A stretch of DNA of 64,000 nt from Mucilaginibacter myungsuensis. GTDB taxonomy: Bacteria > Bacteroidota > Bacteroidia > Sphingobacteriales > Sphingobacteriaceae. Below, piece by piece: positions 33,988-42,563 of this stretch. The position numbers were made by a program, and so were the translations under genes. The first letter of the stretch is position 1. Each line of letters opens with the position of its first letter. The stretch covers positions 1 through 64,000 of the forward strand of contig NZ_JADFFL010000001.1 in NCBI RefSeq assembly GCF_015222005.1, read 5' to 3'. The notes under the pieces are model-generated. The model saw only the letters and a list, made by a program, of their open reading frames with translations. It did no database searches and was not told the origin of the DNA.

Positions 33988-34371
33988 TTAGAAACTCGAA
34001 AAAAAGTCGGTCAGTCCACCCATATAGGCTTCGTCCCAACCGCCTGTGATATCCTGATAGGCTTCGTCGGGGATATTGGTATGGCGCAATTCAACAGACG
34101 AGCCTTGCTTATCAGCATGTAGTTTTATAGTGACGATAGAAGGTTCATCCTGCCCATCAAAATACCATTGCTGTACTACCTTTTTATTCTCCTCAAATTC
34201 GATGTTCTTACCCACGATTGCTTCATCCCACATGGAGAACTCGGTACCCTGTTCGGTCGACATCACAGCCGGCTCACCTGTCCATAATTCGATGGTAAAA
34301 GGATTGGTCAGCGCCAGATAGATCTCTTCGGGTGTGGCCGGTATTGTATAGTATTTTTTGTAGTCTTTCAC
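33988..34371 (-). CDS. SRPBCC/AHSA1-like protein
   Basis: 127 aa, starting with GTG at 34371. The conserved N-terminus is KDYKKYYTIPATPEEIYLALTNP, and the ATG at 34422 would add 17 non-conserved residues. The fold is of the START/Bet v1 type, Hsp90-activator AHSA1-like: IELWTGEPAVM, FSMWDEAIVGKN, VVQQWYFD, and the terminal helix YMGGLTDFFSSF after GGWDEAY. Such small proteins bind hydrophobic ligands in a cavity; no partner is evident here. The gene is convergent with ompA across the terminator at 33936-33973. The 287 nt up to hscA hold no complete gene but do contain the transporter remnant at 34544-34657. Confidence 0.8.
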   Translation of the reverse strand: MKDYKKYYTIPATPEEIYLALTNPFTIELWTGEPAVMSTEQGTEFSMWDEAIVGKNIEFEENKKVVQQWYFDGQDEPSIVTIKLHADKQGSSVELRHTNIPDEAYQDITGGWDEAYMGGLTDFFSSF

Positions 34372-34543
34372 AGCGGCAAAGATAATATAAAAACGATGAT
34401 GTGCTTTGCTTGAAAAAAACACCTAATACGGGCAAACCTGCCAAAGGTTGCAATATGTTGAAATTTTAAGTGATTGATAGTCAGATGAAATTTAGTGTAA
34501 GTAGTGTATACACCCACGCCGTATACACCTACAGCGCTCGTGT

Positions 34544-34657
34544 TTATAACGCGCCTATCGGTAATACTGTCCTGCCATACACTTCATTCAGCACACCCGC
34601 AATACCGGTGTAAATAGCCGAATTGCCACAAATGATGCCTAAGTAGCCCGATACATC
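34544..34657 (-). pseudogene. C-terminal remnant of an acetate/succinate transporter (SatP/YaaH family)
   Basis: On the minus strand 37 codons followed by TAA read [19 protein letters not shown] and continue [18 protein letters not shown]. This matches the last membrane helix and tail of SatP/YaaH (E. coli: [30 protein letters not shown]). No start codon or upstream coding sequence remains: the remnant begins 2 nt after the hscA stop codon on the same strand. It is therefore a deletion relic whose 5' part was lost, apparently at the junction with hscA. Translation could only occur by readthrough with a frameshift, so it is called a pseudogene. Confidence 0.8.
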
Positions 34658-34658
34658 C

Positions 34659-36542
34659 TTATTGAGCCTGACCGTCTCCCTCGGGGTTCTCTACGCTTTT
34701 GCCACGCATGGCTGCACCTATGGCTTGGTCCATTAAGCGTTCGGCAAATGGGCGGGTGAACTCGTTCAGTTCGTCGATGGCTTTGTGGATAAAGTCCTTA
34801 TCACCCGATGTTAAAACTTCCTGCAATTTGTCCATCAGTTTTTGGGTATCAGCTATCTCTGCGATAGAGAGCCACTCCGCGTTCTTTTCTATAAAGCGTT
34901 TAGCGGTGTAGATCATCTGCTCGCCTTCGGTACGGGCCTCAATGATCATGCGCTGGGCTACATCATCTTTTGCGTGGGTGATACTGTCGATCAGCATTTG
35001 CTCTACCTGGTCATCGGTGATACCGTAAGTAGGTTTCACGTCGATCTCCTGCTTCACGCCCGAACGCAGTTCTATCGCCTGCACTTTCAGAATGCCATCT
35101 GCGTTCAGCAAAAAGTTGATATCTACCTTAGGGAAACCTGCTGGCATAGCCGGGATACCTTTCAGATCAAACTCGGCCAGTTTACGGTTCTCTTTGATCA
35201 GGTCGCGTTCGCCCTGGTAAACGGCTATTTTCATGTTCACCTGGCCGTCTATCGAGGTGGTGTACTGCCGGCCGGCCTTAGTAGGTACTTTAGAGTTACG
35301 CGGGATGATCACATCCATCAATCCGCCCATGGTCTCGATACCAAGCGATAATGGTGTAACATCCAGCAACAAAATGTCTCGGCGGTTACCCGCCAAAATA
35401 TCAGCCTGAATAGCAGCGCCTAAAGCCACCACCTGATCGGGGTTAACGTCATCATGCACAGGCTTACCAAAAAACTCCGACACCATGGTTTTCACCAGTG
35501 GCGTACGGGTGGACCCGCCAACCATGATCACTTCATCGATCGCGTCCACGCTCAATTTGGCATCTTTCAAAGCGTTCTTACAAGCTTCGATGGTCTGCTT
35601 CACCTTTGGCAAGATCAGGCCCTCGAAGGTGGCTTTATCGAGTGTACACCAAATGTCGCCCAATTGCTCGTTAAAGATATTTTGGTTAGATAGGGCTTTC
35701 TTAGCTTCTTCGGCTTTCAGGCGTAATTGCTGGGTAAGTGCGCTGTCATTAGCCAAAGCGTATTTGTCCAGCTTGTTCTGTTCTATCCAATAGCTCAGGA
35801 TGGCGCGGTCAAAGTCATCACCGCCTAAAAAGGTATCGCCATTGGTTGATAGCACCTCGAAGATGCCATTCTGTATCTGTAGTATCGAAACGTCAAAAGT
35901 GCCGCCGCCAAGGTCATAAACCGCAATGGTCTTCACTTCTTCAGGGTTCAGTCCAATGCCATAGGCAAGGCTCGCCGCAGTAGGTTCGTTAACAATGCGC
36001 AATACGTCCAATCCGGCAAGTTTACCAGCATCTCGGGTGGCCTGGCGCTGACTATCGTTAAAGTAGGCCGGTACGGTGATCACCGCGCGGTTCACCGGGG
36101 TTTTCAGGGCGTGTTCGGCACGGTCTTTCAGTTCTTTCAGGATCACACCCGATAGGTCTATCGGGGTATAGAATTTATCGCCTACTTTGATCTTCACCAG
36201 GCTTTCGGTATTGTCATCGATAACGCGGTACGAGAAAAAGTCTTTATAATTTTCGATGTCTTTGTACGAACGGCCTAACAAACGCTTAACCGAGAAGATG
36301 GTATTTGAAGGGTCGGTAGTTAAATAATCTTTAGCTTCATTACCAACGGTCACCTCGCCGGCCGCGCCAAAGTGAACTACCGAGGGTACCAATACACCTT
36401 TGCCGGTATCATTGATCACCTGCGGGTTTTTATCGGGGTTGATGAATGCCACCAACGAGTTTGTGGTACCCAGGTCTATACCCACAATGATATCTTCTTT
36501 TTGGAGCGAACCTGTTGCCAGGTTAATAGAAACTTTAGCCAT
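34659..36542 (-). CDS. hscA: Hsp70-type chaperone, HscA-like
   Basis: 627 aa. Nucleotide-binding domain with [56 protein letters not shown] and [11 protein letters not shown]; substrate-binding domain from about residue 385 ([28 protein letters not shown]). Length and the N-terminal extension of about 18 residues before the first strand fit HscA, the iron-sulfur assembly chaperone, better than DnaK (about 635-640 aa with a Gly/Asp-rich tail). No isc genes are adjacent, so the exact specialisation is uncertain. The ending GDGQAQ is short. Directly downstream lies a transporter fragment, suggesting a rearranged 3' flank. Confidence 0.85.
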   Translation of the reverse strand: MAKVSINLATGSLQKEDIIVGIDLGTTNSLVAFINPDKNPQVINDTGKGVLVPSVVHFGAAGEVTVGNEAKDYLTTDPSNTIFSVKRLLGRSYKDIENYKDFFSYRVIDDNTESLVKIKVGDKFYTPIDLSGVILKELKDRAEHALKTPVNRAVITVPAYFNDSQRQATRDAGKLAGLDVLRIVNEPTAASLAYGIGLNPEEVKTIAVYDLGGGTFDVSILQIQNGIFEVLSTNGDTFLGGDDFDRAILSYWIEQNKLDKYALANDSALTQQLRLKAEEAKKALSNQNIFNEQLGDIWCTLDKATFEGLILPKVKQTIEACKNALKDAKLSVDAIDEVIMVGGSTRTPLVKTMVSEFFGKPVHDDVNPDQVVALGAAIQADILAGNRRDILLLDVTPLSLGIETMGGLMDVIIPRNSKVPTKAGRQYTTSIDGQVNMKIAVYQGERDLIKENRKLAEFDLKGIPAMPAGFPKVDINFLLNADGILKVQAIELRSGVKQEIDVKPTYGITDDQVEQMLIDSITHAKDDVAQRMIIEARTEGEQMIYTAKRFIEKNAEWLSIAEIADTQKLMDKLQEVLTSGDKDFIHKAIDELNEFTRPFAERLMDQAIGAAMRGKSVENPEGDGQAQ

Positions 36543-36562
36543 GTACGCGATCTAACAAGCGC

Positions 36563-36570
36563 CAAAGATA
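36563..36570 (-). promoter_or_regulatory. -7 box upstream of hscA
   Basis: The minus strand has TATCTTTG (36570-36563), an exact TAnnTTTG match 20 nt before the ATG at 36542. The expected TTG at about 20 nt upstream is absent (TGA instead), so only the -7 element is supported. Confidence 0.4.
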
Positions 36571-36634
36571 AGCAGTTTGCGCGGACGGCTTGTCATGGTA
36601 GTTTATAATTTTAGCGGGTTGATATGCGACCAGA

Positions 36635-37345
36635 TCAATTCCGTGGCGGCATGATCATGGCTTTGAAGACATAAGTGCCCCATAATCTGGAATGCATATA
36701 GTTGTGTTTAAAGGCTGAGTTTTGAGTGTAATAACCTCGGGTAGCATAGCTGACCTGGCCATACAGGGTCTGCCCGGTCTTGAATTTGAACGTGCTTAAT
36801 TTTAAAACGGCCGACATCGGAATGTCAAGCTCGGAGGTGGGTTTCTGTTTAAGATCCAGGCTATAAATAAGATCGCCCTTTTGGTACACCTGATAGACCG
36901 ACGTTACTTTGCCGTTTACGATCTTATGCACCACGTAAGGGAACATGAACCCCGAGGTGATGATCAGGGTATCGCCACGTAGTTCGGCGCTACAGAAATT
37001 GGGGTGGATGCTTTCTGCAGGTTTTTTATAAGTTCCAAAATAGTGTTTGGTCGCTCTACCGGTCTTAGGGTTAGTGTCTAACTCAAAAGCATTAAGGTGG
37101 CTGTAGTCGGGCGCGTCTTTCTTGTTCAACGTGTCTATTACATCCTTGGTATGGACGGCGAGGTCGCGGATAACATCGTTATGGTTAGCCGTATCGGACA
37201 TTAACCTGTTCAAGTTATCACGAAATTCCTTAGGTAACCGGGCAAAAGCGGCGTTGTAGCGCGATGTTAAAGTGCGATCTACGGTAAATTGTGCCAGGCA
37301 TACGTAGGCAAACAGGCATAGGCTTAGGGTTAGTAGCGTTCTCAT
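36635..37345 (-). CDS. Secreted protein of unknown function
   Basis: 236 aa from the ATG at 37345 with a signal peptide (MRTLLTLSLCLFAYVCLAQ); the longer frame to 37393 is not favoured. The mature protein starts with a helical segment (RLPKEFRDNLNRLMSDTAN), then beta-rich sequence (LRGDTLIITSGFMFPYVVHKIV, SYATRGYYTQNSAF). The family is not recognised. It is divergent from the metallopeptidase-like gene at 37432, with an 86-nt shared upstream region, and stands alone on its strand (92 nt to the hscA start, same orientation). Confidence 0.6.
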   Translation of the reverse strand: MRTLLTLSLCLFAYVCLAQFTVDRTLTSRYNAAFARLPKEFRDNLNRLMSDTANHNDVIRDLAVHTKDVIDTLNKKDAPDYSHLNAFELDTNPKTGRATKHYFGTYKKPAESIHPNFCSAELRGDTLIITSGFMFPYVVHKIVNGKVTSVYQVYQKGDLIYSLDLKQKPTSELDIPMSAVLKLSTFKFKTGQTLYGQVSYATRGYYTQNSAFKHNYMHSRLWGTYVFKAMIMPPRN

Positions 37346-37431
37346 AATTGTGATCGTATAAATGTACGTTTTATCATCACCTTTTTGCTGCATTTATTGT
37401 TACTTTCACATCACGCTAAAATTACCCCTTG

Positions 37432-40242
37432 ATGCTATCTAAAGCCAAACTGCTGCCGCTTTTATTGTTGATGTTTACTCTAACGGCCAACGCACAGGAG
37501 TTTGGCGGTAACCCACCATCCGTAAAATGGGATCAGGTGAACACACCCGAAGTTAAGGTGATCTTCAGGCGCGGTATCGACTCATCGGGTCGGCGTGTGG
37601 CAGATATCATTCGGCGGATCAATGCGTCAACAGCACCTACCATCGGGCCAAAGTTAAAGCCGGTCAGCATCTTACTGCAAGATCAAAACACCATATCCAA
37701 CGCCTATGTAGGCTTGGCCCCGTTCCGCAGCGAGTTTTACCTCACCGCGCCGCAAAATAGCTTTATGATCGGCAGCATGAACTGGGTCGATCAGCTGGCT
37801 ATTCACGAATACCGGCACGTGCAGCAGTACAATAATTTTAACGTGGGTTTCTCAAGAGTGTTAAGTACGCTGTTCGGGCAGGGTGGGCAAGCTTTAGGTA
37901 ACGCCTTATCTGTACCCGATTGGTTTTTTGAGGGCGACGCCGTTTACAGCGAAACGCTGGTAAGCCAACAGGGCAGGGGACGTATCCCATTTTTTTTTAA
38001 CGGTTATCGCGCGTTATGGGCAGCTAACAAGAATTATAGCTACATGAAGTTGCGTAACGGATCCTACAAAGATTACGTCCCCAACCATTACCCGCTGGGT
38101 TATATGCTGGTAGGTCATGGCCGCGAAAAGTACGGTAATGACGCATGGCGGAAGATCACTTACGATGCCGCCTGGTTCAAAAGGCCGTTTTATCCTTTCC
38201 AGTATGCGGTAAAGAAACATACAGGCGCGTCGTTCAGTAGCTTTACCAACGATGCTTTGACATCCTTTAAGCAGAAGTTTAACGATGCCCCCGAGGTTGG
38301 CGTAGCTAAAAACCAGCACTTTATTGCGGATGAAGAATATCCTGCCTTTACAGGCGACAGCGCCATTATCTATGTAAAAAGCACCTACAAAGAGCGCCCT
38401 GTATTCATGGAGCGCAAAGATGGTAACGAACGCGAGATACGTATCCGCGACGTATCTATCGATAATCACTTTTCGTGCAGCAATGGTAAGATCGTTTACG
38501 CAGCTTACAATATAGATCCACGTTGGGGTTATATCACTTATTCGGACTTGCGTCTGCTGGATGCCACCACGGGTGAGCAAAAGACCCTGACGACCAAAAC
38601 CCGTTACTTCTCGCCCGATATCAGCGCCGATAGTAAAAAGATAGTAGCGGTGGAGACGGCTACATCAGGCAAAAGCAAACTACATATCCTTGATGATAGT
38701 GGTAAACTATTAAGCGTGATACCGACCACCGAGAACGTCTTTTTTACTTACCCTAAGTTTTATGGCGATGATAAAGTCGTTTCAGCAGTAAGGCAGGACG
38801 ATGGCAAGATGTATATCGCACTCATCGATATAGCGTCGGGAAAGATGGATAAACTGCATTCATCTGCAGTAGCCGGCTTCCTGACCGTTAAGGACAATAC
38901 GGTCTATTTTACCGCATCTACATCAACGGACGACCTGTATGCTTACGAGATAGTTAACCGTAAGCTTTACAAACTTAACGGTGACGCTTTGCGTAAGGGG
39001 ATCGGCAGCTATCAACCGACGGTAGGCAATGGCAAGTTGGCCTGGACAAGCTTCACTGCATACGGCTATCGGCTGCAAAAAACCGATATGAATGCCGTAC
39101 AACGCACCGAAGTATCGACCTCAGACACAGGTCCGCTAAGTAATTACGACATCAATTCATTAGATAAAGATTCGGCGACCAACGTACTTGCTACCGTTAC
39201 CGATAGCTCGTTGCCTATTACCAAGTACAGCAAGGGTTATGGTCTGTTCAATTTCCATAGCTTGTTCCCAACAGTGGATGACCCTAATTATGCCGTATCC
39301 ATAGAAGGGCAGAACGTACTGAATACTTTCCAGTCCAGTTTGTTGTTCAACTACAACCGTAATGAGGGGTATAAAAGGGCCGGTTTTAGTGGTGTGTACG
39401 GCGGGCTATATCCGCAGATCATCGGTGCTGTTAACTATATTATGGATCGCCGCGGCTACTCTGTGAGGAATAATACAGCTGTTTATTGGAACGAATTTGA
39501 AAGCCAATTAGGTGCGCGGATCCCGCTGAATTTTATCAACGGTACGCACTTGACCAACATCAGTTTCGGTAGCGATGTGGTTTACAACCGCACAAGCTTT
39601 CAGCAGGCTTATCGCAGTCTGTTCGCCGATAGGGCTTATACTTATTTAAATAACGTCTTCTCTATCACCAATCGCGTTAGCCAGGCCAGGCAGAATATCT
39701 ATCCAAAGTTCGCGCAAACTTTATCGGTCAGTTATAAAACAACGGTGATCGGTAGCCAGGGTTATCAATGGTTGACCACAGGTGCTATTTACCTGCCTGG
39801 ATTAGCGGCCAACCATAGCCTCAGCTTTACCGGCGCATACCAGGAACGTAACCGCAACAATGTGATCAGCTTCTCTAATAATTTTCCGTTCTCGAGGGGG
39901 TATCAGGCCGAGAACCTGTATCGCTTAAAAAAAGCCGGAGTGAACTATCATTTCCCGATAGCCTATCCCGATGCCGGTTTAGCTAACACTGTTTATTTAA
40001 GTCGGTTGAGGGCGAACTTATACTTCGACTACACCCAAGCCAACGATTTTTACACCAACGGAACAGATTTTAAAGGAACCTTCAGAACGGTGGGAGCGGA
40101 GCTGTATTTCGATACTAAATGGTTCAATCAAGCGGCGATCACCTTCGGGATACGTTATGCGCACTTACTGGATAATGATCTGTTCAGCACCAACCGTAGC
40201 AGCGATAGGATTGAGTTGATCATTCCGCTGACGATATTTTAG
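37432..40242 (+). CDS. Gluzincin-like metallopeptidase + propeller + outer-membrane barrel fusion
   Basis: 936 aa from the ATG at 37432. The N-terminus is a signal peptide (LSKAKLLPLLLLMFTLTANAQ). Residues about 30-270 look like a gluzincin peptidase: AIHEYRHVQQY gives H125-E126-x-x-H129 and PDWFFEGDAVYSET gives the third ligand E167. Residues about 285-560 are propeller-like repeats (RYFSPDISADSKKIVAVE, FTYPKFYGDDKVVSAV). From about 600 to the end, alternating strands with aromatic ends (VVYNRTSFQQAYRSLF, LRANLYFDYTQANDFY, ITFGIRYAHLL) suggest an outer-membrane barrel ending in ...IPLTIF. The three-part order suggests a surface- or periplasm-facing protease tethered to its own barrel. Domain edges are estimates. 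Confidence 0.7.
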   Translation: MLSKAKLLPLLLLMFTLTANAQEFGGNPPSVKWDQVNTPEVKVIFRRGIDSSGRRVADIIRRINASTAPTIGPKLKPVSILLQDQNTISNAYVGLAPFRSEFYLTAPQNSFMIGSMNWVDQLAIHEYRHVQQYNNFNVGFSRVLSTLFGQGGQALGNALSVPDWFFEGDAVYSETLVSQQGRGRIPFFFNGYRALWAANKNYSYMKLRNGSYKDYVPNHYPLGYMLVGHGREKYGNDAWRKITYDAAWFKRPFYPFQYAVKKHTGASFSSFTNDALTSFKQKFNDAPEVGVAKNQHFIADEEYPAFTGDSAIIYVKSTYKERPVFMERKDGNEREIRIRDVSIDNHFSCSNGKIVYAAYNIDPRWGYITYSDLRLLDATTGEQKTLTTKTRYFSPDISADSKKIVAVETATSGKSKLHILDDSGKLLSVIPTTENVFFTYPKFYGDDKVVSAVRQDDGKMYIALIDIASGKMDKLHSSAVAGFLTVKDNTVYFTASTSTDDLYAYEIVNRKLYKLNGDALRKGIGSYQPTVGNGKLAWTSFTAYGYRLQKTDMNAVQRTEVSTSDTGPLSNYDINSLDKDSATNVLATVTDSSLPITKYSKGYGLFNFHSLFPTVDDPNYAVSIEGQNVLNTFQSSLLFNYNRNEGYKRAGFSGVYGGLYPQIIGAVNYIMDRRGYSVRNNTAVYWNEFESQLGARIPLNFINGTHLTNISFGSDVVYNRTSFQQAYRSLFADRAYTYLNNVFSITNRVSQARQNIYPKFAQTLSVSYKTTVIGSQGYQWLTTGAIYLPGLAANHSLSFTGAYQERNRNNVISFSNNFPFSRGYQAENLYRLKKAGVNYHFPIAYPDAGLANTVYLSRLRANLYFDYTQANDFYTNGTDFKGTFRTVGAELYFDTKWFNQAAITFGIRYAHLLDNDLFSTNRSSDRIELIIPLTIF

Positions 40243-40244
40243 GG

Positions 40245-40390
40245 GCGGTTAACCGGTGATCAGTGACCAGTTGATCAGTCAATTGGTCACCGGTTTTATA
40301 TAGATATATCTCTGCTATCTTGATCGATAGTTAACCGATCACTGATTACCGGTCACTGGTTAACTGATCCACGGATCACCGATCACCCAC
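40245..40390. repeat. Inverted heptad-repeat element between convergent genes
   Basis: The left arm (about 40245-40296) and the right arm (about 40334-40390) are made of 7-nt units such as CGGTGAT/CAGTGAC and, in reverse complement, GGTGATC. They face each other across an AT-rich spacer. Within the left arm AACCGGTGA (40251-40259) and TCACCGGTT (40287-40295) form a hairpin followed by TTTTAT. The right arm runs over the cutC stop codon (TGA at 40385-40383). It has the same layout as 30894-30997 but a different heptad. Confidence 0.75.
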
Positions 40391-41129
40391 CATTCGCCTT
40401 TTCGATCAGCTTCCTTACGATATTAGCATCCGTTTCATAAGTGGCATATTCATCCACATAACGGCTGCCCATCATAATGGCATCGTTACGGAACTCCATA
40501 GCGCTATGTACAATGGCACGGGCCGATGAATGTATCTCAGTAGCGTTGGTGAATCGGATCAGGTTAGCAACGTTATCGGCGTTAATGCCTGCACCGGGCA
40601 TAATGTTGATACGGCCGTTGGCCTGCTCGATGCATTTATGGATATTGCTGATGCCCTCCATGGCCGATGAGCGGCCACCTGAGGTAAGCACGCGCTCAAA
40701 ACCAAGTTCGATCAGGTCTTCCAGCGTTTTGTGCATGTCGTTAGCAACATCAAAAGCGCGGTGGAAGGTAGCGCCTAAGCCGGCTTTGTGTGCCATGCCT
40801 ATCAGTTGCGCGTTACGGGCCATGTCAACAGAACCGTCCTTGTTCAGGATGCCGAATACTACGCCATCGCAACCCAGATCAATGCTTTGCTCCACATCGG
40901 CCTTCATGATCTCGAATTCGTCGTCGGTGTAAAGGAAATCGCCGCTGCGGGGGCGGATGATGGTGTATACCTGTATCTCTAAAGCTTTACGCGACAGTAC
41001 GATATGCCCTTGCGAAGGGGTAGTGCCGCCCTGGTGCAGATTATTACACAGTTCGACACGGATGGCGCCACCTGCTTGCGCCGCTATGGCTGATGTTGCA
41101 GAATTAGCACAGACCTCTAATGAGACCAT
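40383..41129 (-). CDS. cutC: CutC-family copper homeostasis-like protein
   Basis: 248 aa, TIM-barrel CutC. It begins LEVCANSATSAIAAQAGGAIRVELCNNLHQGGTTPS and has IRPRSGDFLYTDDE, DGVVFGILNKDGSVD, TFHRAFDV, LTSGGRSSAMEG, IMPGAGINADNV and EIHSSAR, all family marks. It is cytoplasmic. It was named for copper tolerance in E. coli, but later work questions a direct copper role and the reaction is unknown. It follows the asparaginase gene by 18 nt and is cotranscribed with it. Its stop codon lies inside the heptad repeat. Confidence 0.93.
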   Translation of the reverse strand: MVSLEVCANSATSAIAAQAGGAIRVELCNNLHQGGTTPSQGHIVLSRKALEIQVYTIIRPRSGDFLYTDDEFEIMKADVEQSIDLGCDGVVFGILNKDGSVDMARNAQLIGMAHKAGLGATFHRAFDVANDMHKTLEDLIELGFERVLTSGGRSSAMEGISNIHKCIEQANGRINIMPGAGINADNVANLIRFTNATEIHSSARAIVHSAMEFRNDAIMMGSRYVDEYATYETDANIVRKLIEKANGG

Positions 41130-41147
41130 AATTTATTGTGATAGGTT

Positions 41148-42170
41148 TTACTTTATTACTTCGTTATAATGGCTTTTGCCCTTGATCAGCAGGTCTTTTT
41201 TCTCGGAATTGCAAACCGCGTACGAGAACCCTCCCTGAATGGCGTAAGCGCCATATTCGCCTTTTTTGTTGATGGCCAAAAAGCCTACCTGTATCTCTTT
41301 GGCGGTCTCCGGTTTCTTTTTGATGATGCGGTTGACGGCTTCTTTACAAGCATCCTCAGGGCTGTAACCCTGACGCATCAGTTCGACAACCAAAAAGCTG
41401 CCCACGTTACGGATCACCTCTTCGCCAACACCGGTAGATGTTGCTCCGCCAACTTCGTTATCGACATAAAGACCGGCACCTATAATAGGGCTGTCACCCA
41501 CGCGACCGTGCATTTTAAAAGCCATGCCGCTGGTGGTACAAGCGCCGGATATATTGCCTTTGCTATCTATAGCCAGCATACCGATGGTATCGTGGTTATA
41601 CTGCCCGCCCTGCATTTGCGGCTGATTTTCGATATTAATGATCGGCTTGTATTCCGCTTTCTTCAACCATTGTTTCCACGCCTTTTCAGATTCAGGGGTC
41701 AGTAGTTTTTGTGCTTTAAAACCTTGCTGTATTGCGAATTGACGTGCGCCGTCGCCCACCAGCATTACGTGTGGGGTTTTATCCATCACCAAACGGGCAA
41801 CGGATATCGGGTGGTCAATATCCTCCATGCCGGCGACAGCGCCGCAATTACCCAGTTCATCCATAATGCAGGCATCAAGGGTAACAAAACCGTCACGGTC
41901 AGGGTAACCAGCTCTACCTACAGAATGGTTCTTAAGGTCGGCTTCAGGGATACGTGCGCCGGCCTCTACCGCGTCGATAGCTCTGCCGCCTTTGCTCAAT
42001 ACTTCCCATGCTGCCGCGTTAGCCGCTATGCCAAAGTCCCAGGTAGATATCACCACCGGCAAAGTCGACTTATCGGCAGGCTGTTTGGCGGCTTTACTCA
42101 ACTTGGGCAGCACGGTTGCAGCAGTGGCGGTCAGGGCTGATAATTTTAAAAATTTACGACGGTTGTACAT
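41148..42170 (-). CDS. Tat-exported N4-(beta-GlcNAc)-L-asparaginase / isoaspartyl peptidase family
   Basis: 340 aa. A twin-arginine signal (NRRKFLKLSALTATAATVLP) is unusual for the family and points to folded export. Ntn-hydrolase: autocleavage before T195 in YNHDTIGMLA frees the nucleophile; GRVGDSPIIGAGLYVDNEVGGATSTG holds the substrate site, as in glycosylasparaginase. The enzyme would cut the Asn-GlcNAc bond of N-glycans or related asparagine compounds in the periplasm. It is first in a pair with cutC (18-nt gap); DUF2007 lies 59 nt upstream on the same strand. Confidence 0.9.
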   Translation of the reverse strand: MYNRRKFLKLSALTATAATVLPKLSKAAKQPADKSTLPVVISTWDFGIAANAAAWEVLSKGGRAIDAVEAGARIPEADLKNHSVGRAGYPDRDGFVTLDACIMDELGNCGAVAGMEDIDHPISVARLVMDKTPHVMLVGDGARQFAIQQGFKAQKLLTPESEKAWKQWLKKAEYKPIINIENQPQMQGGQYNHDTIGMLAIDSKGNISGACTTSGMAFKMHGRVGDSPIIGAGLYVDNEVGGATSTGVGEEVIRNVGSFLVVELMRQGYSPEDACKEAVNRIIKKKPETAKEIQVGFLAINKKGEYGAYAIQGGFSYAVCNSEKKDLLIKGKSHYNEVIK

Positions 42171-42229
42171 ACAAGTTAATGTATAAGCAGGGGGACTTAT
42201 AAAAATAATTAATCGTAATAATACGGTTT

Positions 42230-42487
42230 TTATTGATCCGTCGGGTCAAAATTATCGGGCAAGCTAACATCCTCGGCTAAAATAGCCTTGCTTTTTTCAA
42301 GGTCGCTCTCAAAAATTCTCAGTTTCAGCCCGCCGATGGCCTGGTTGTAGAACGGATTAGCGCCGATGGTATTTTGATCGTCGATAAATGATTCGATACC
42401 GGCATCAGCCAAACGGGTTTGTGTGATGTGGGCCAAACCCGCATCGTAAAAAGTTTCCAGGGTGATGATGTTCTCTTGCTCGTTCAT
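42230..42487 (-). CDS. DUF2007-family protein
   Basis: 85 aa. Pattern LETFYDAGLAHITQTRLADAGIESFIDDQNT followed by IGGLKLRIFESDLEKSKAIL, a ferredoxin-like ACT-type fold called putative signal-transducing protein (DUF2007). These proteins bind something small or act as nitrogen/PII-like partners; nothing specific is known. It is divergent from the WYL regulator at 42564 and upstream of the asparaginase gene. Confidence 0.88.
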   Translation of the reverse strand: MNEQENIITLETFYDAGLAHITQTRLADAGIESFIDDQNTIGANPFYNQAIGGLKLRIFESDLEKSKAILAEDVSLPDNFDPTDQ

Positions 42488-42512
42488 AGTATGTGGTATA
42501 AGTTTTCAACCA

Positions 42513-42545
42513 CAAAGATAAGTGCAATATTGTTTGTTATTTTTG
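42513..42545. promoter_or_regulatory. Divergent -7 boxes for DUF2007 and the WYL regulator
   Basis: On the minus strand TATCTTTG (42520-42513) serves the gene at 42487. On the plus strand TATTTTTG (42538-42545) serves the gene at 42564, with a leader of about 15 nt. Both match TAnnTTTG exactly; no TTG at 19-22 nt was seen for either. Confidence 0.5.
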
Positions 42546-42563
42546 ACGAAATAGCATCGCCCC

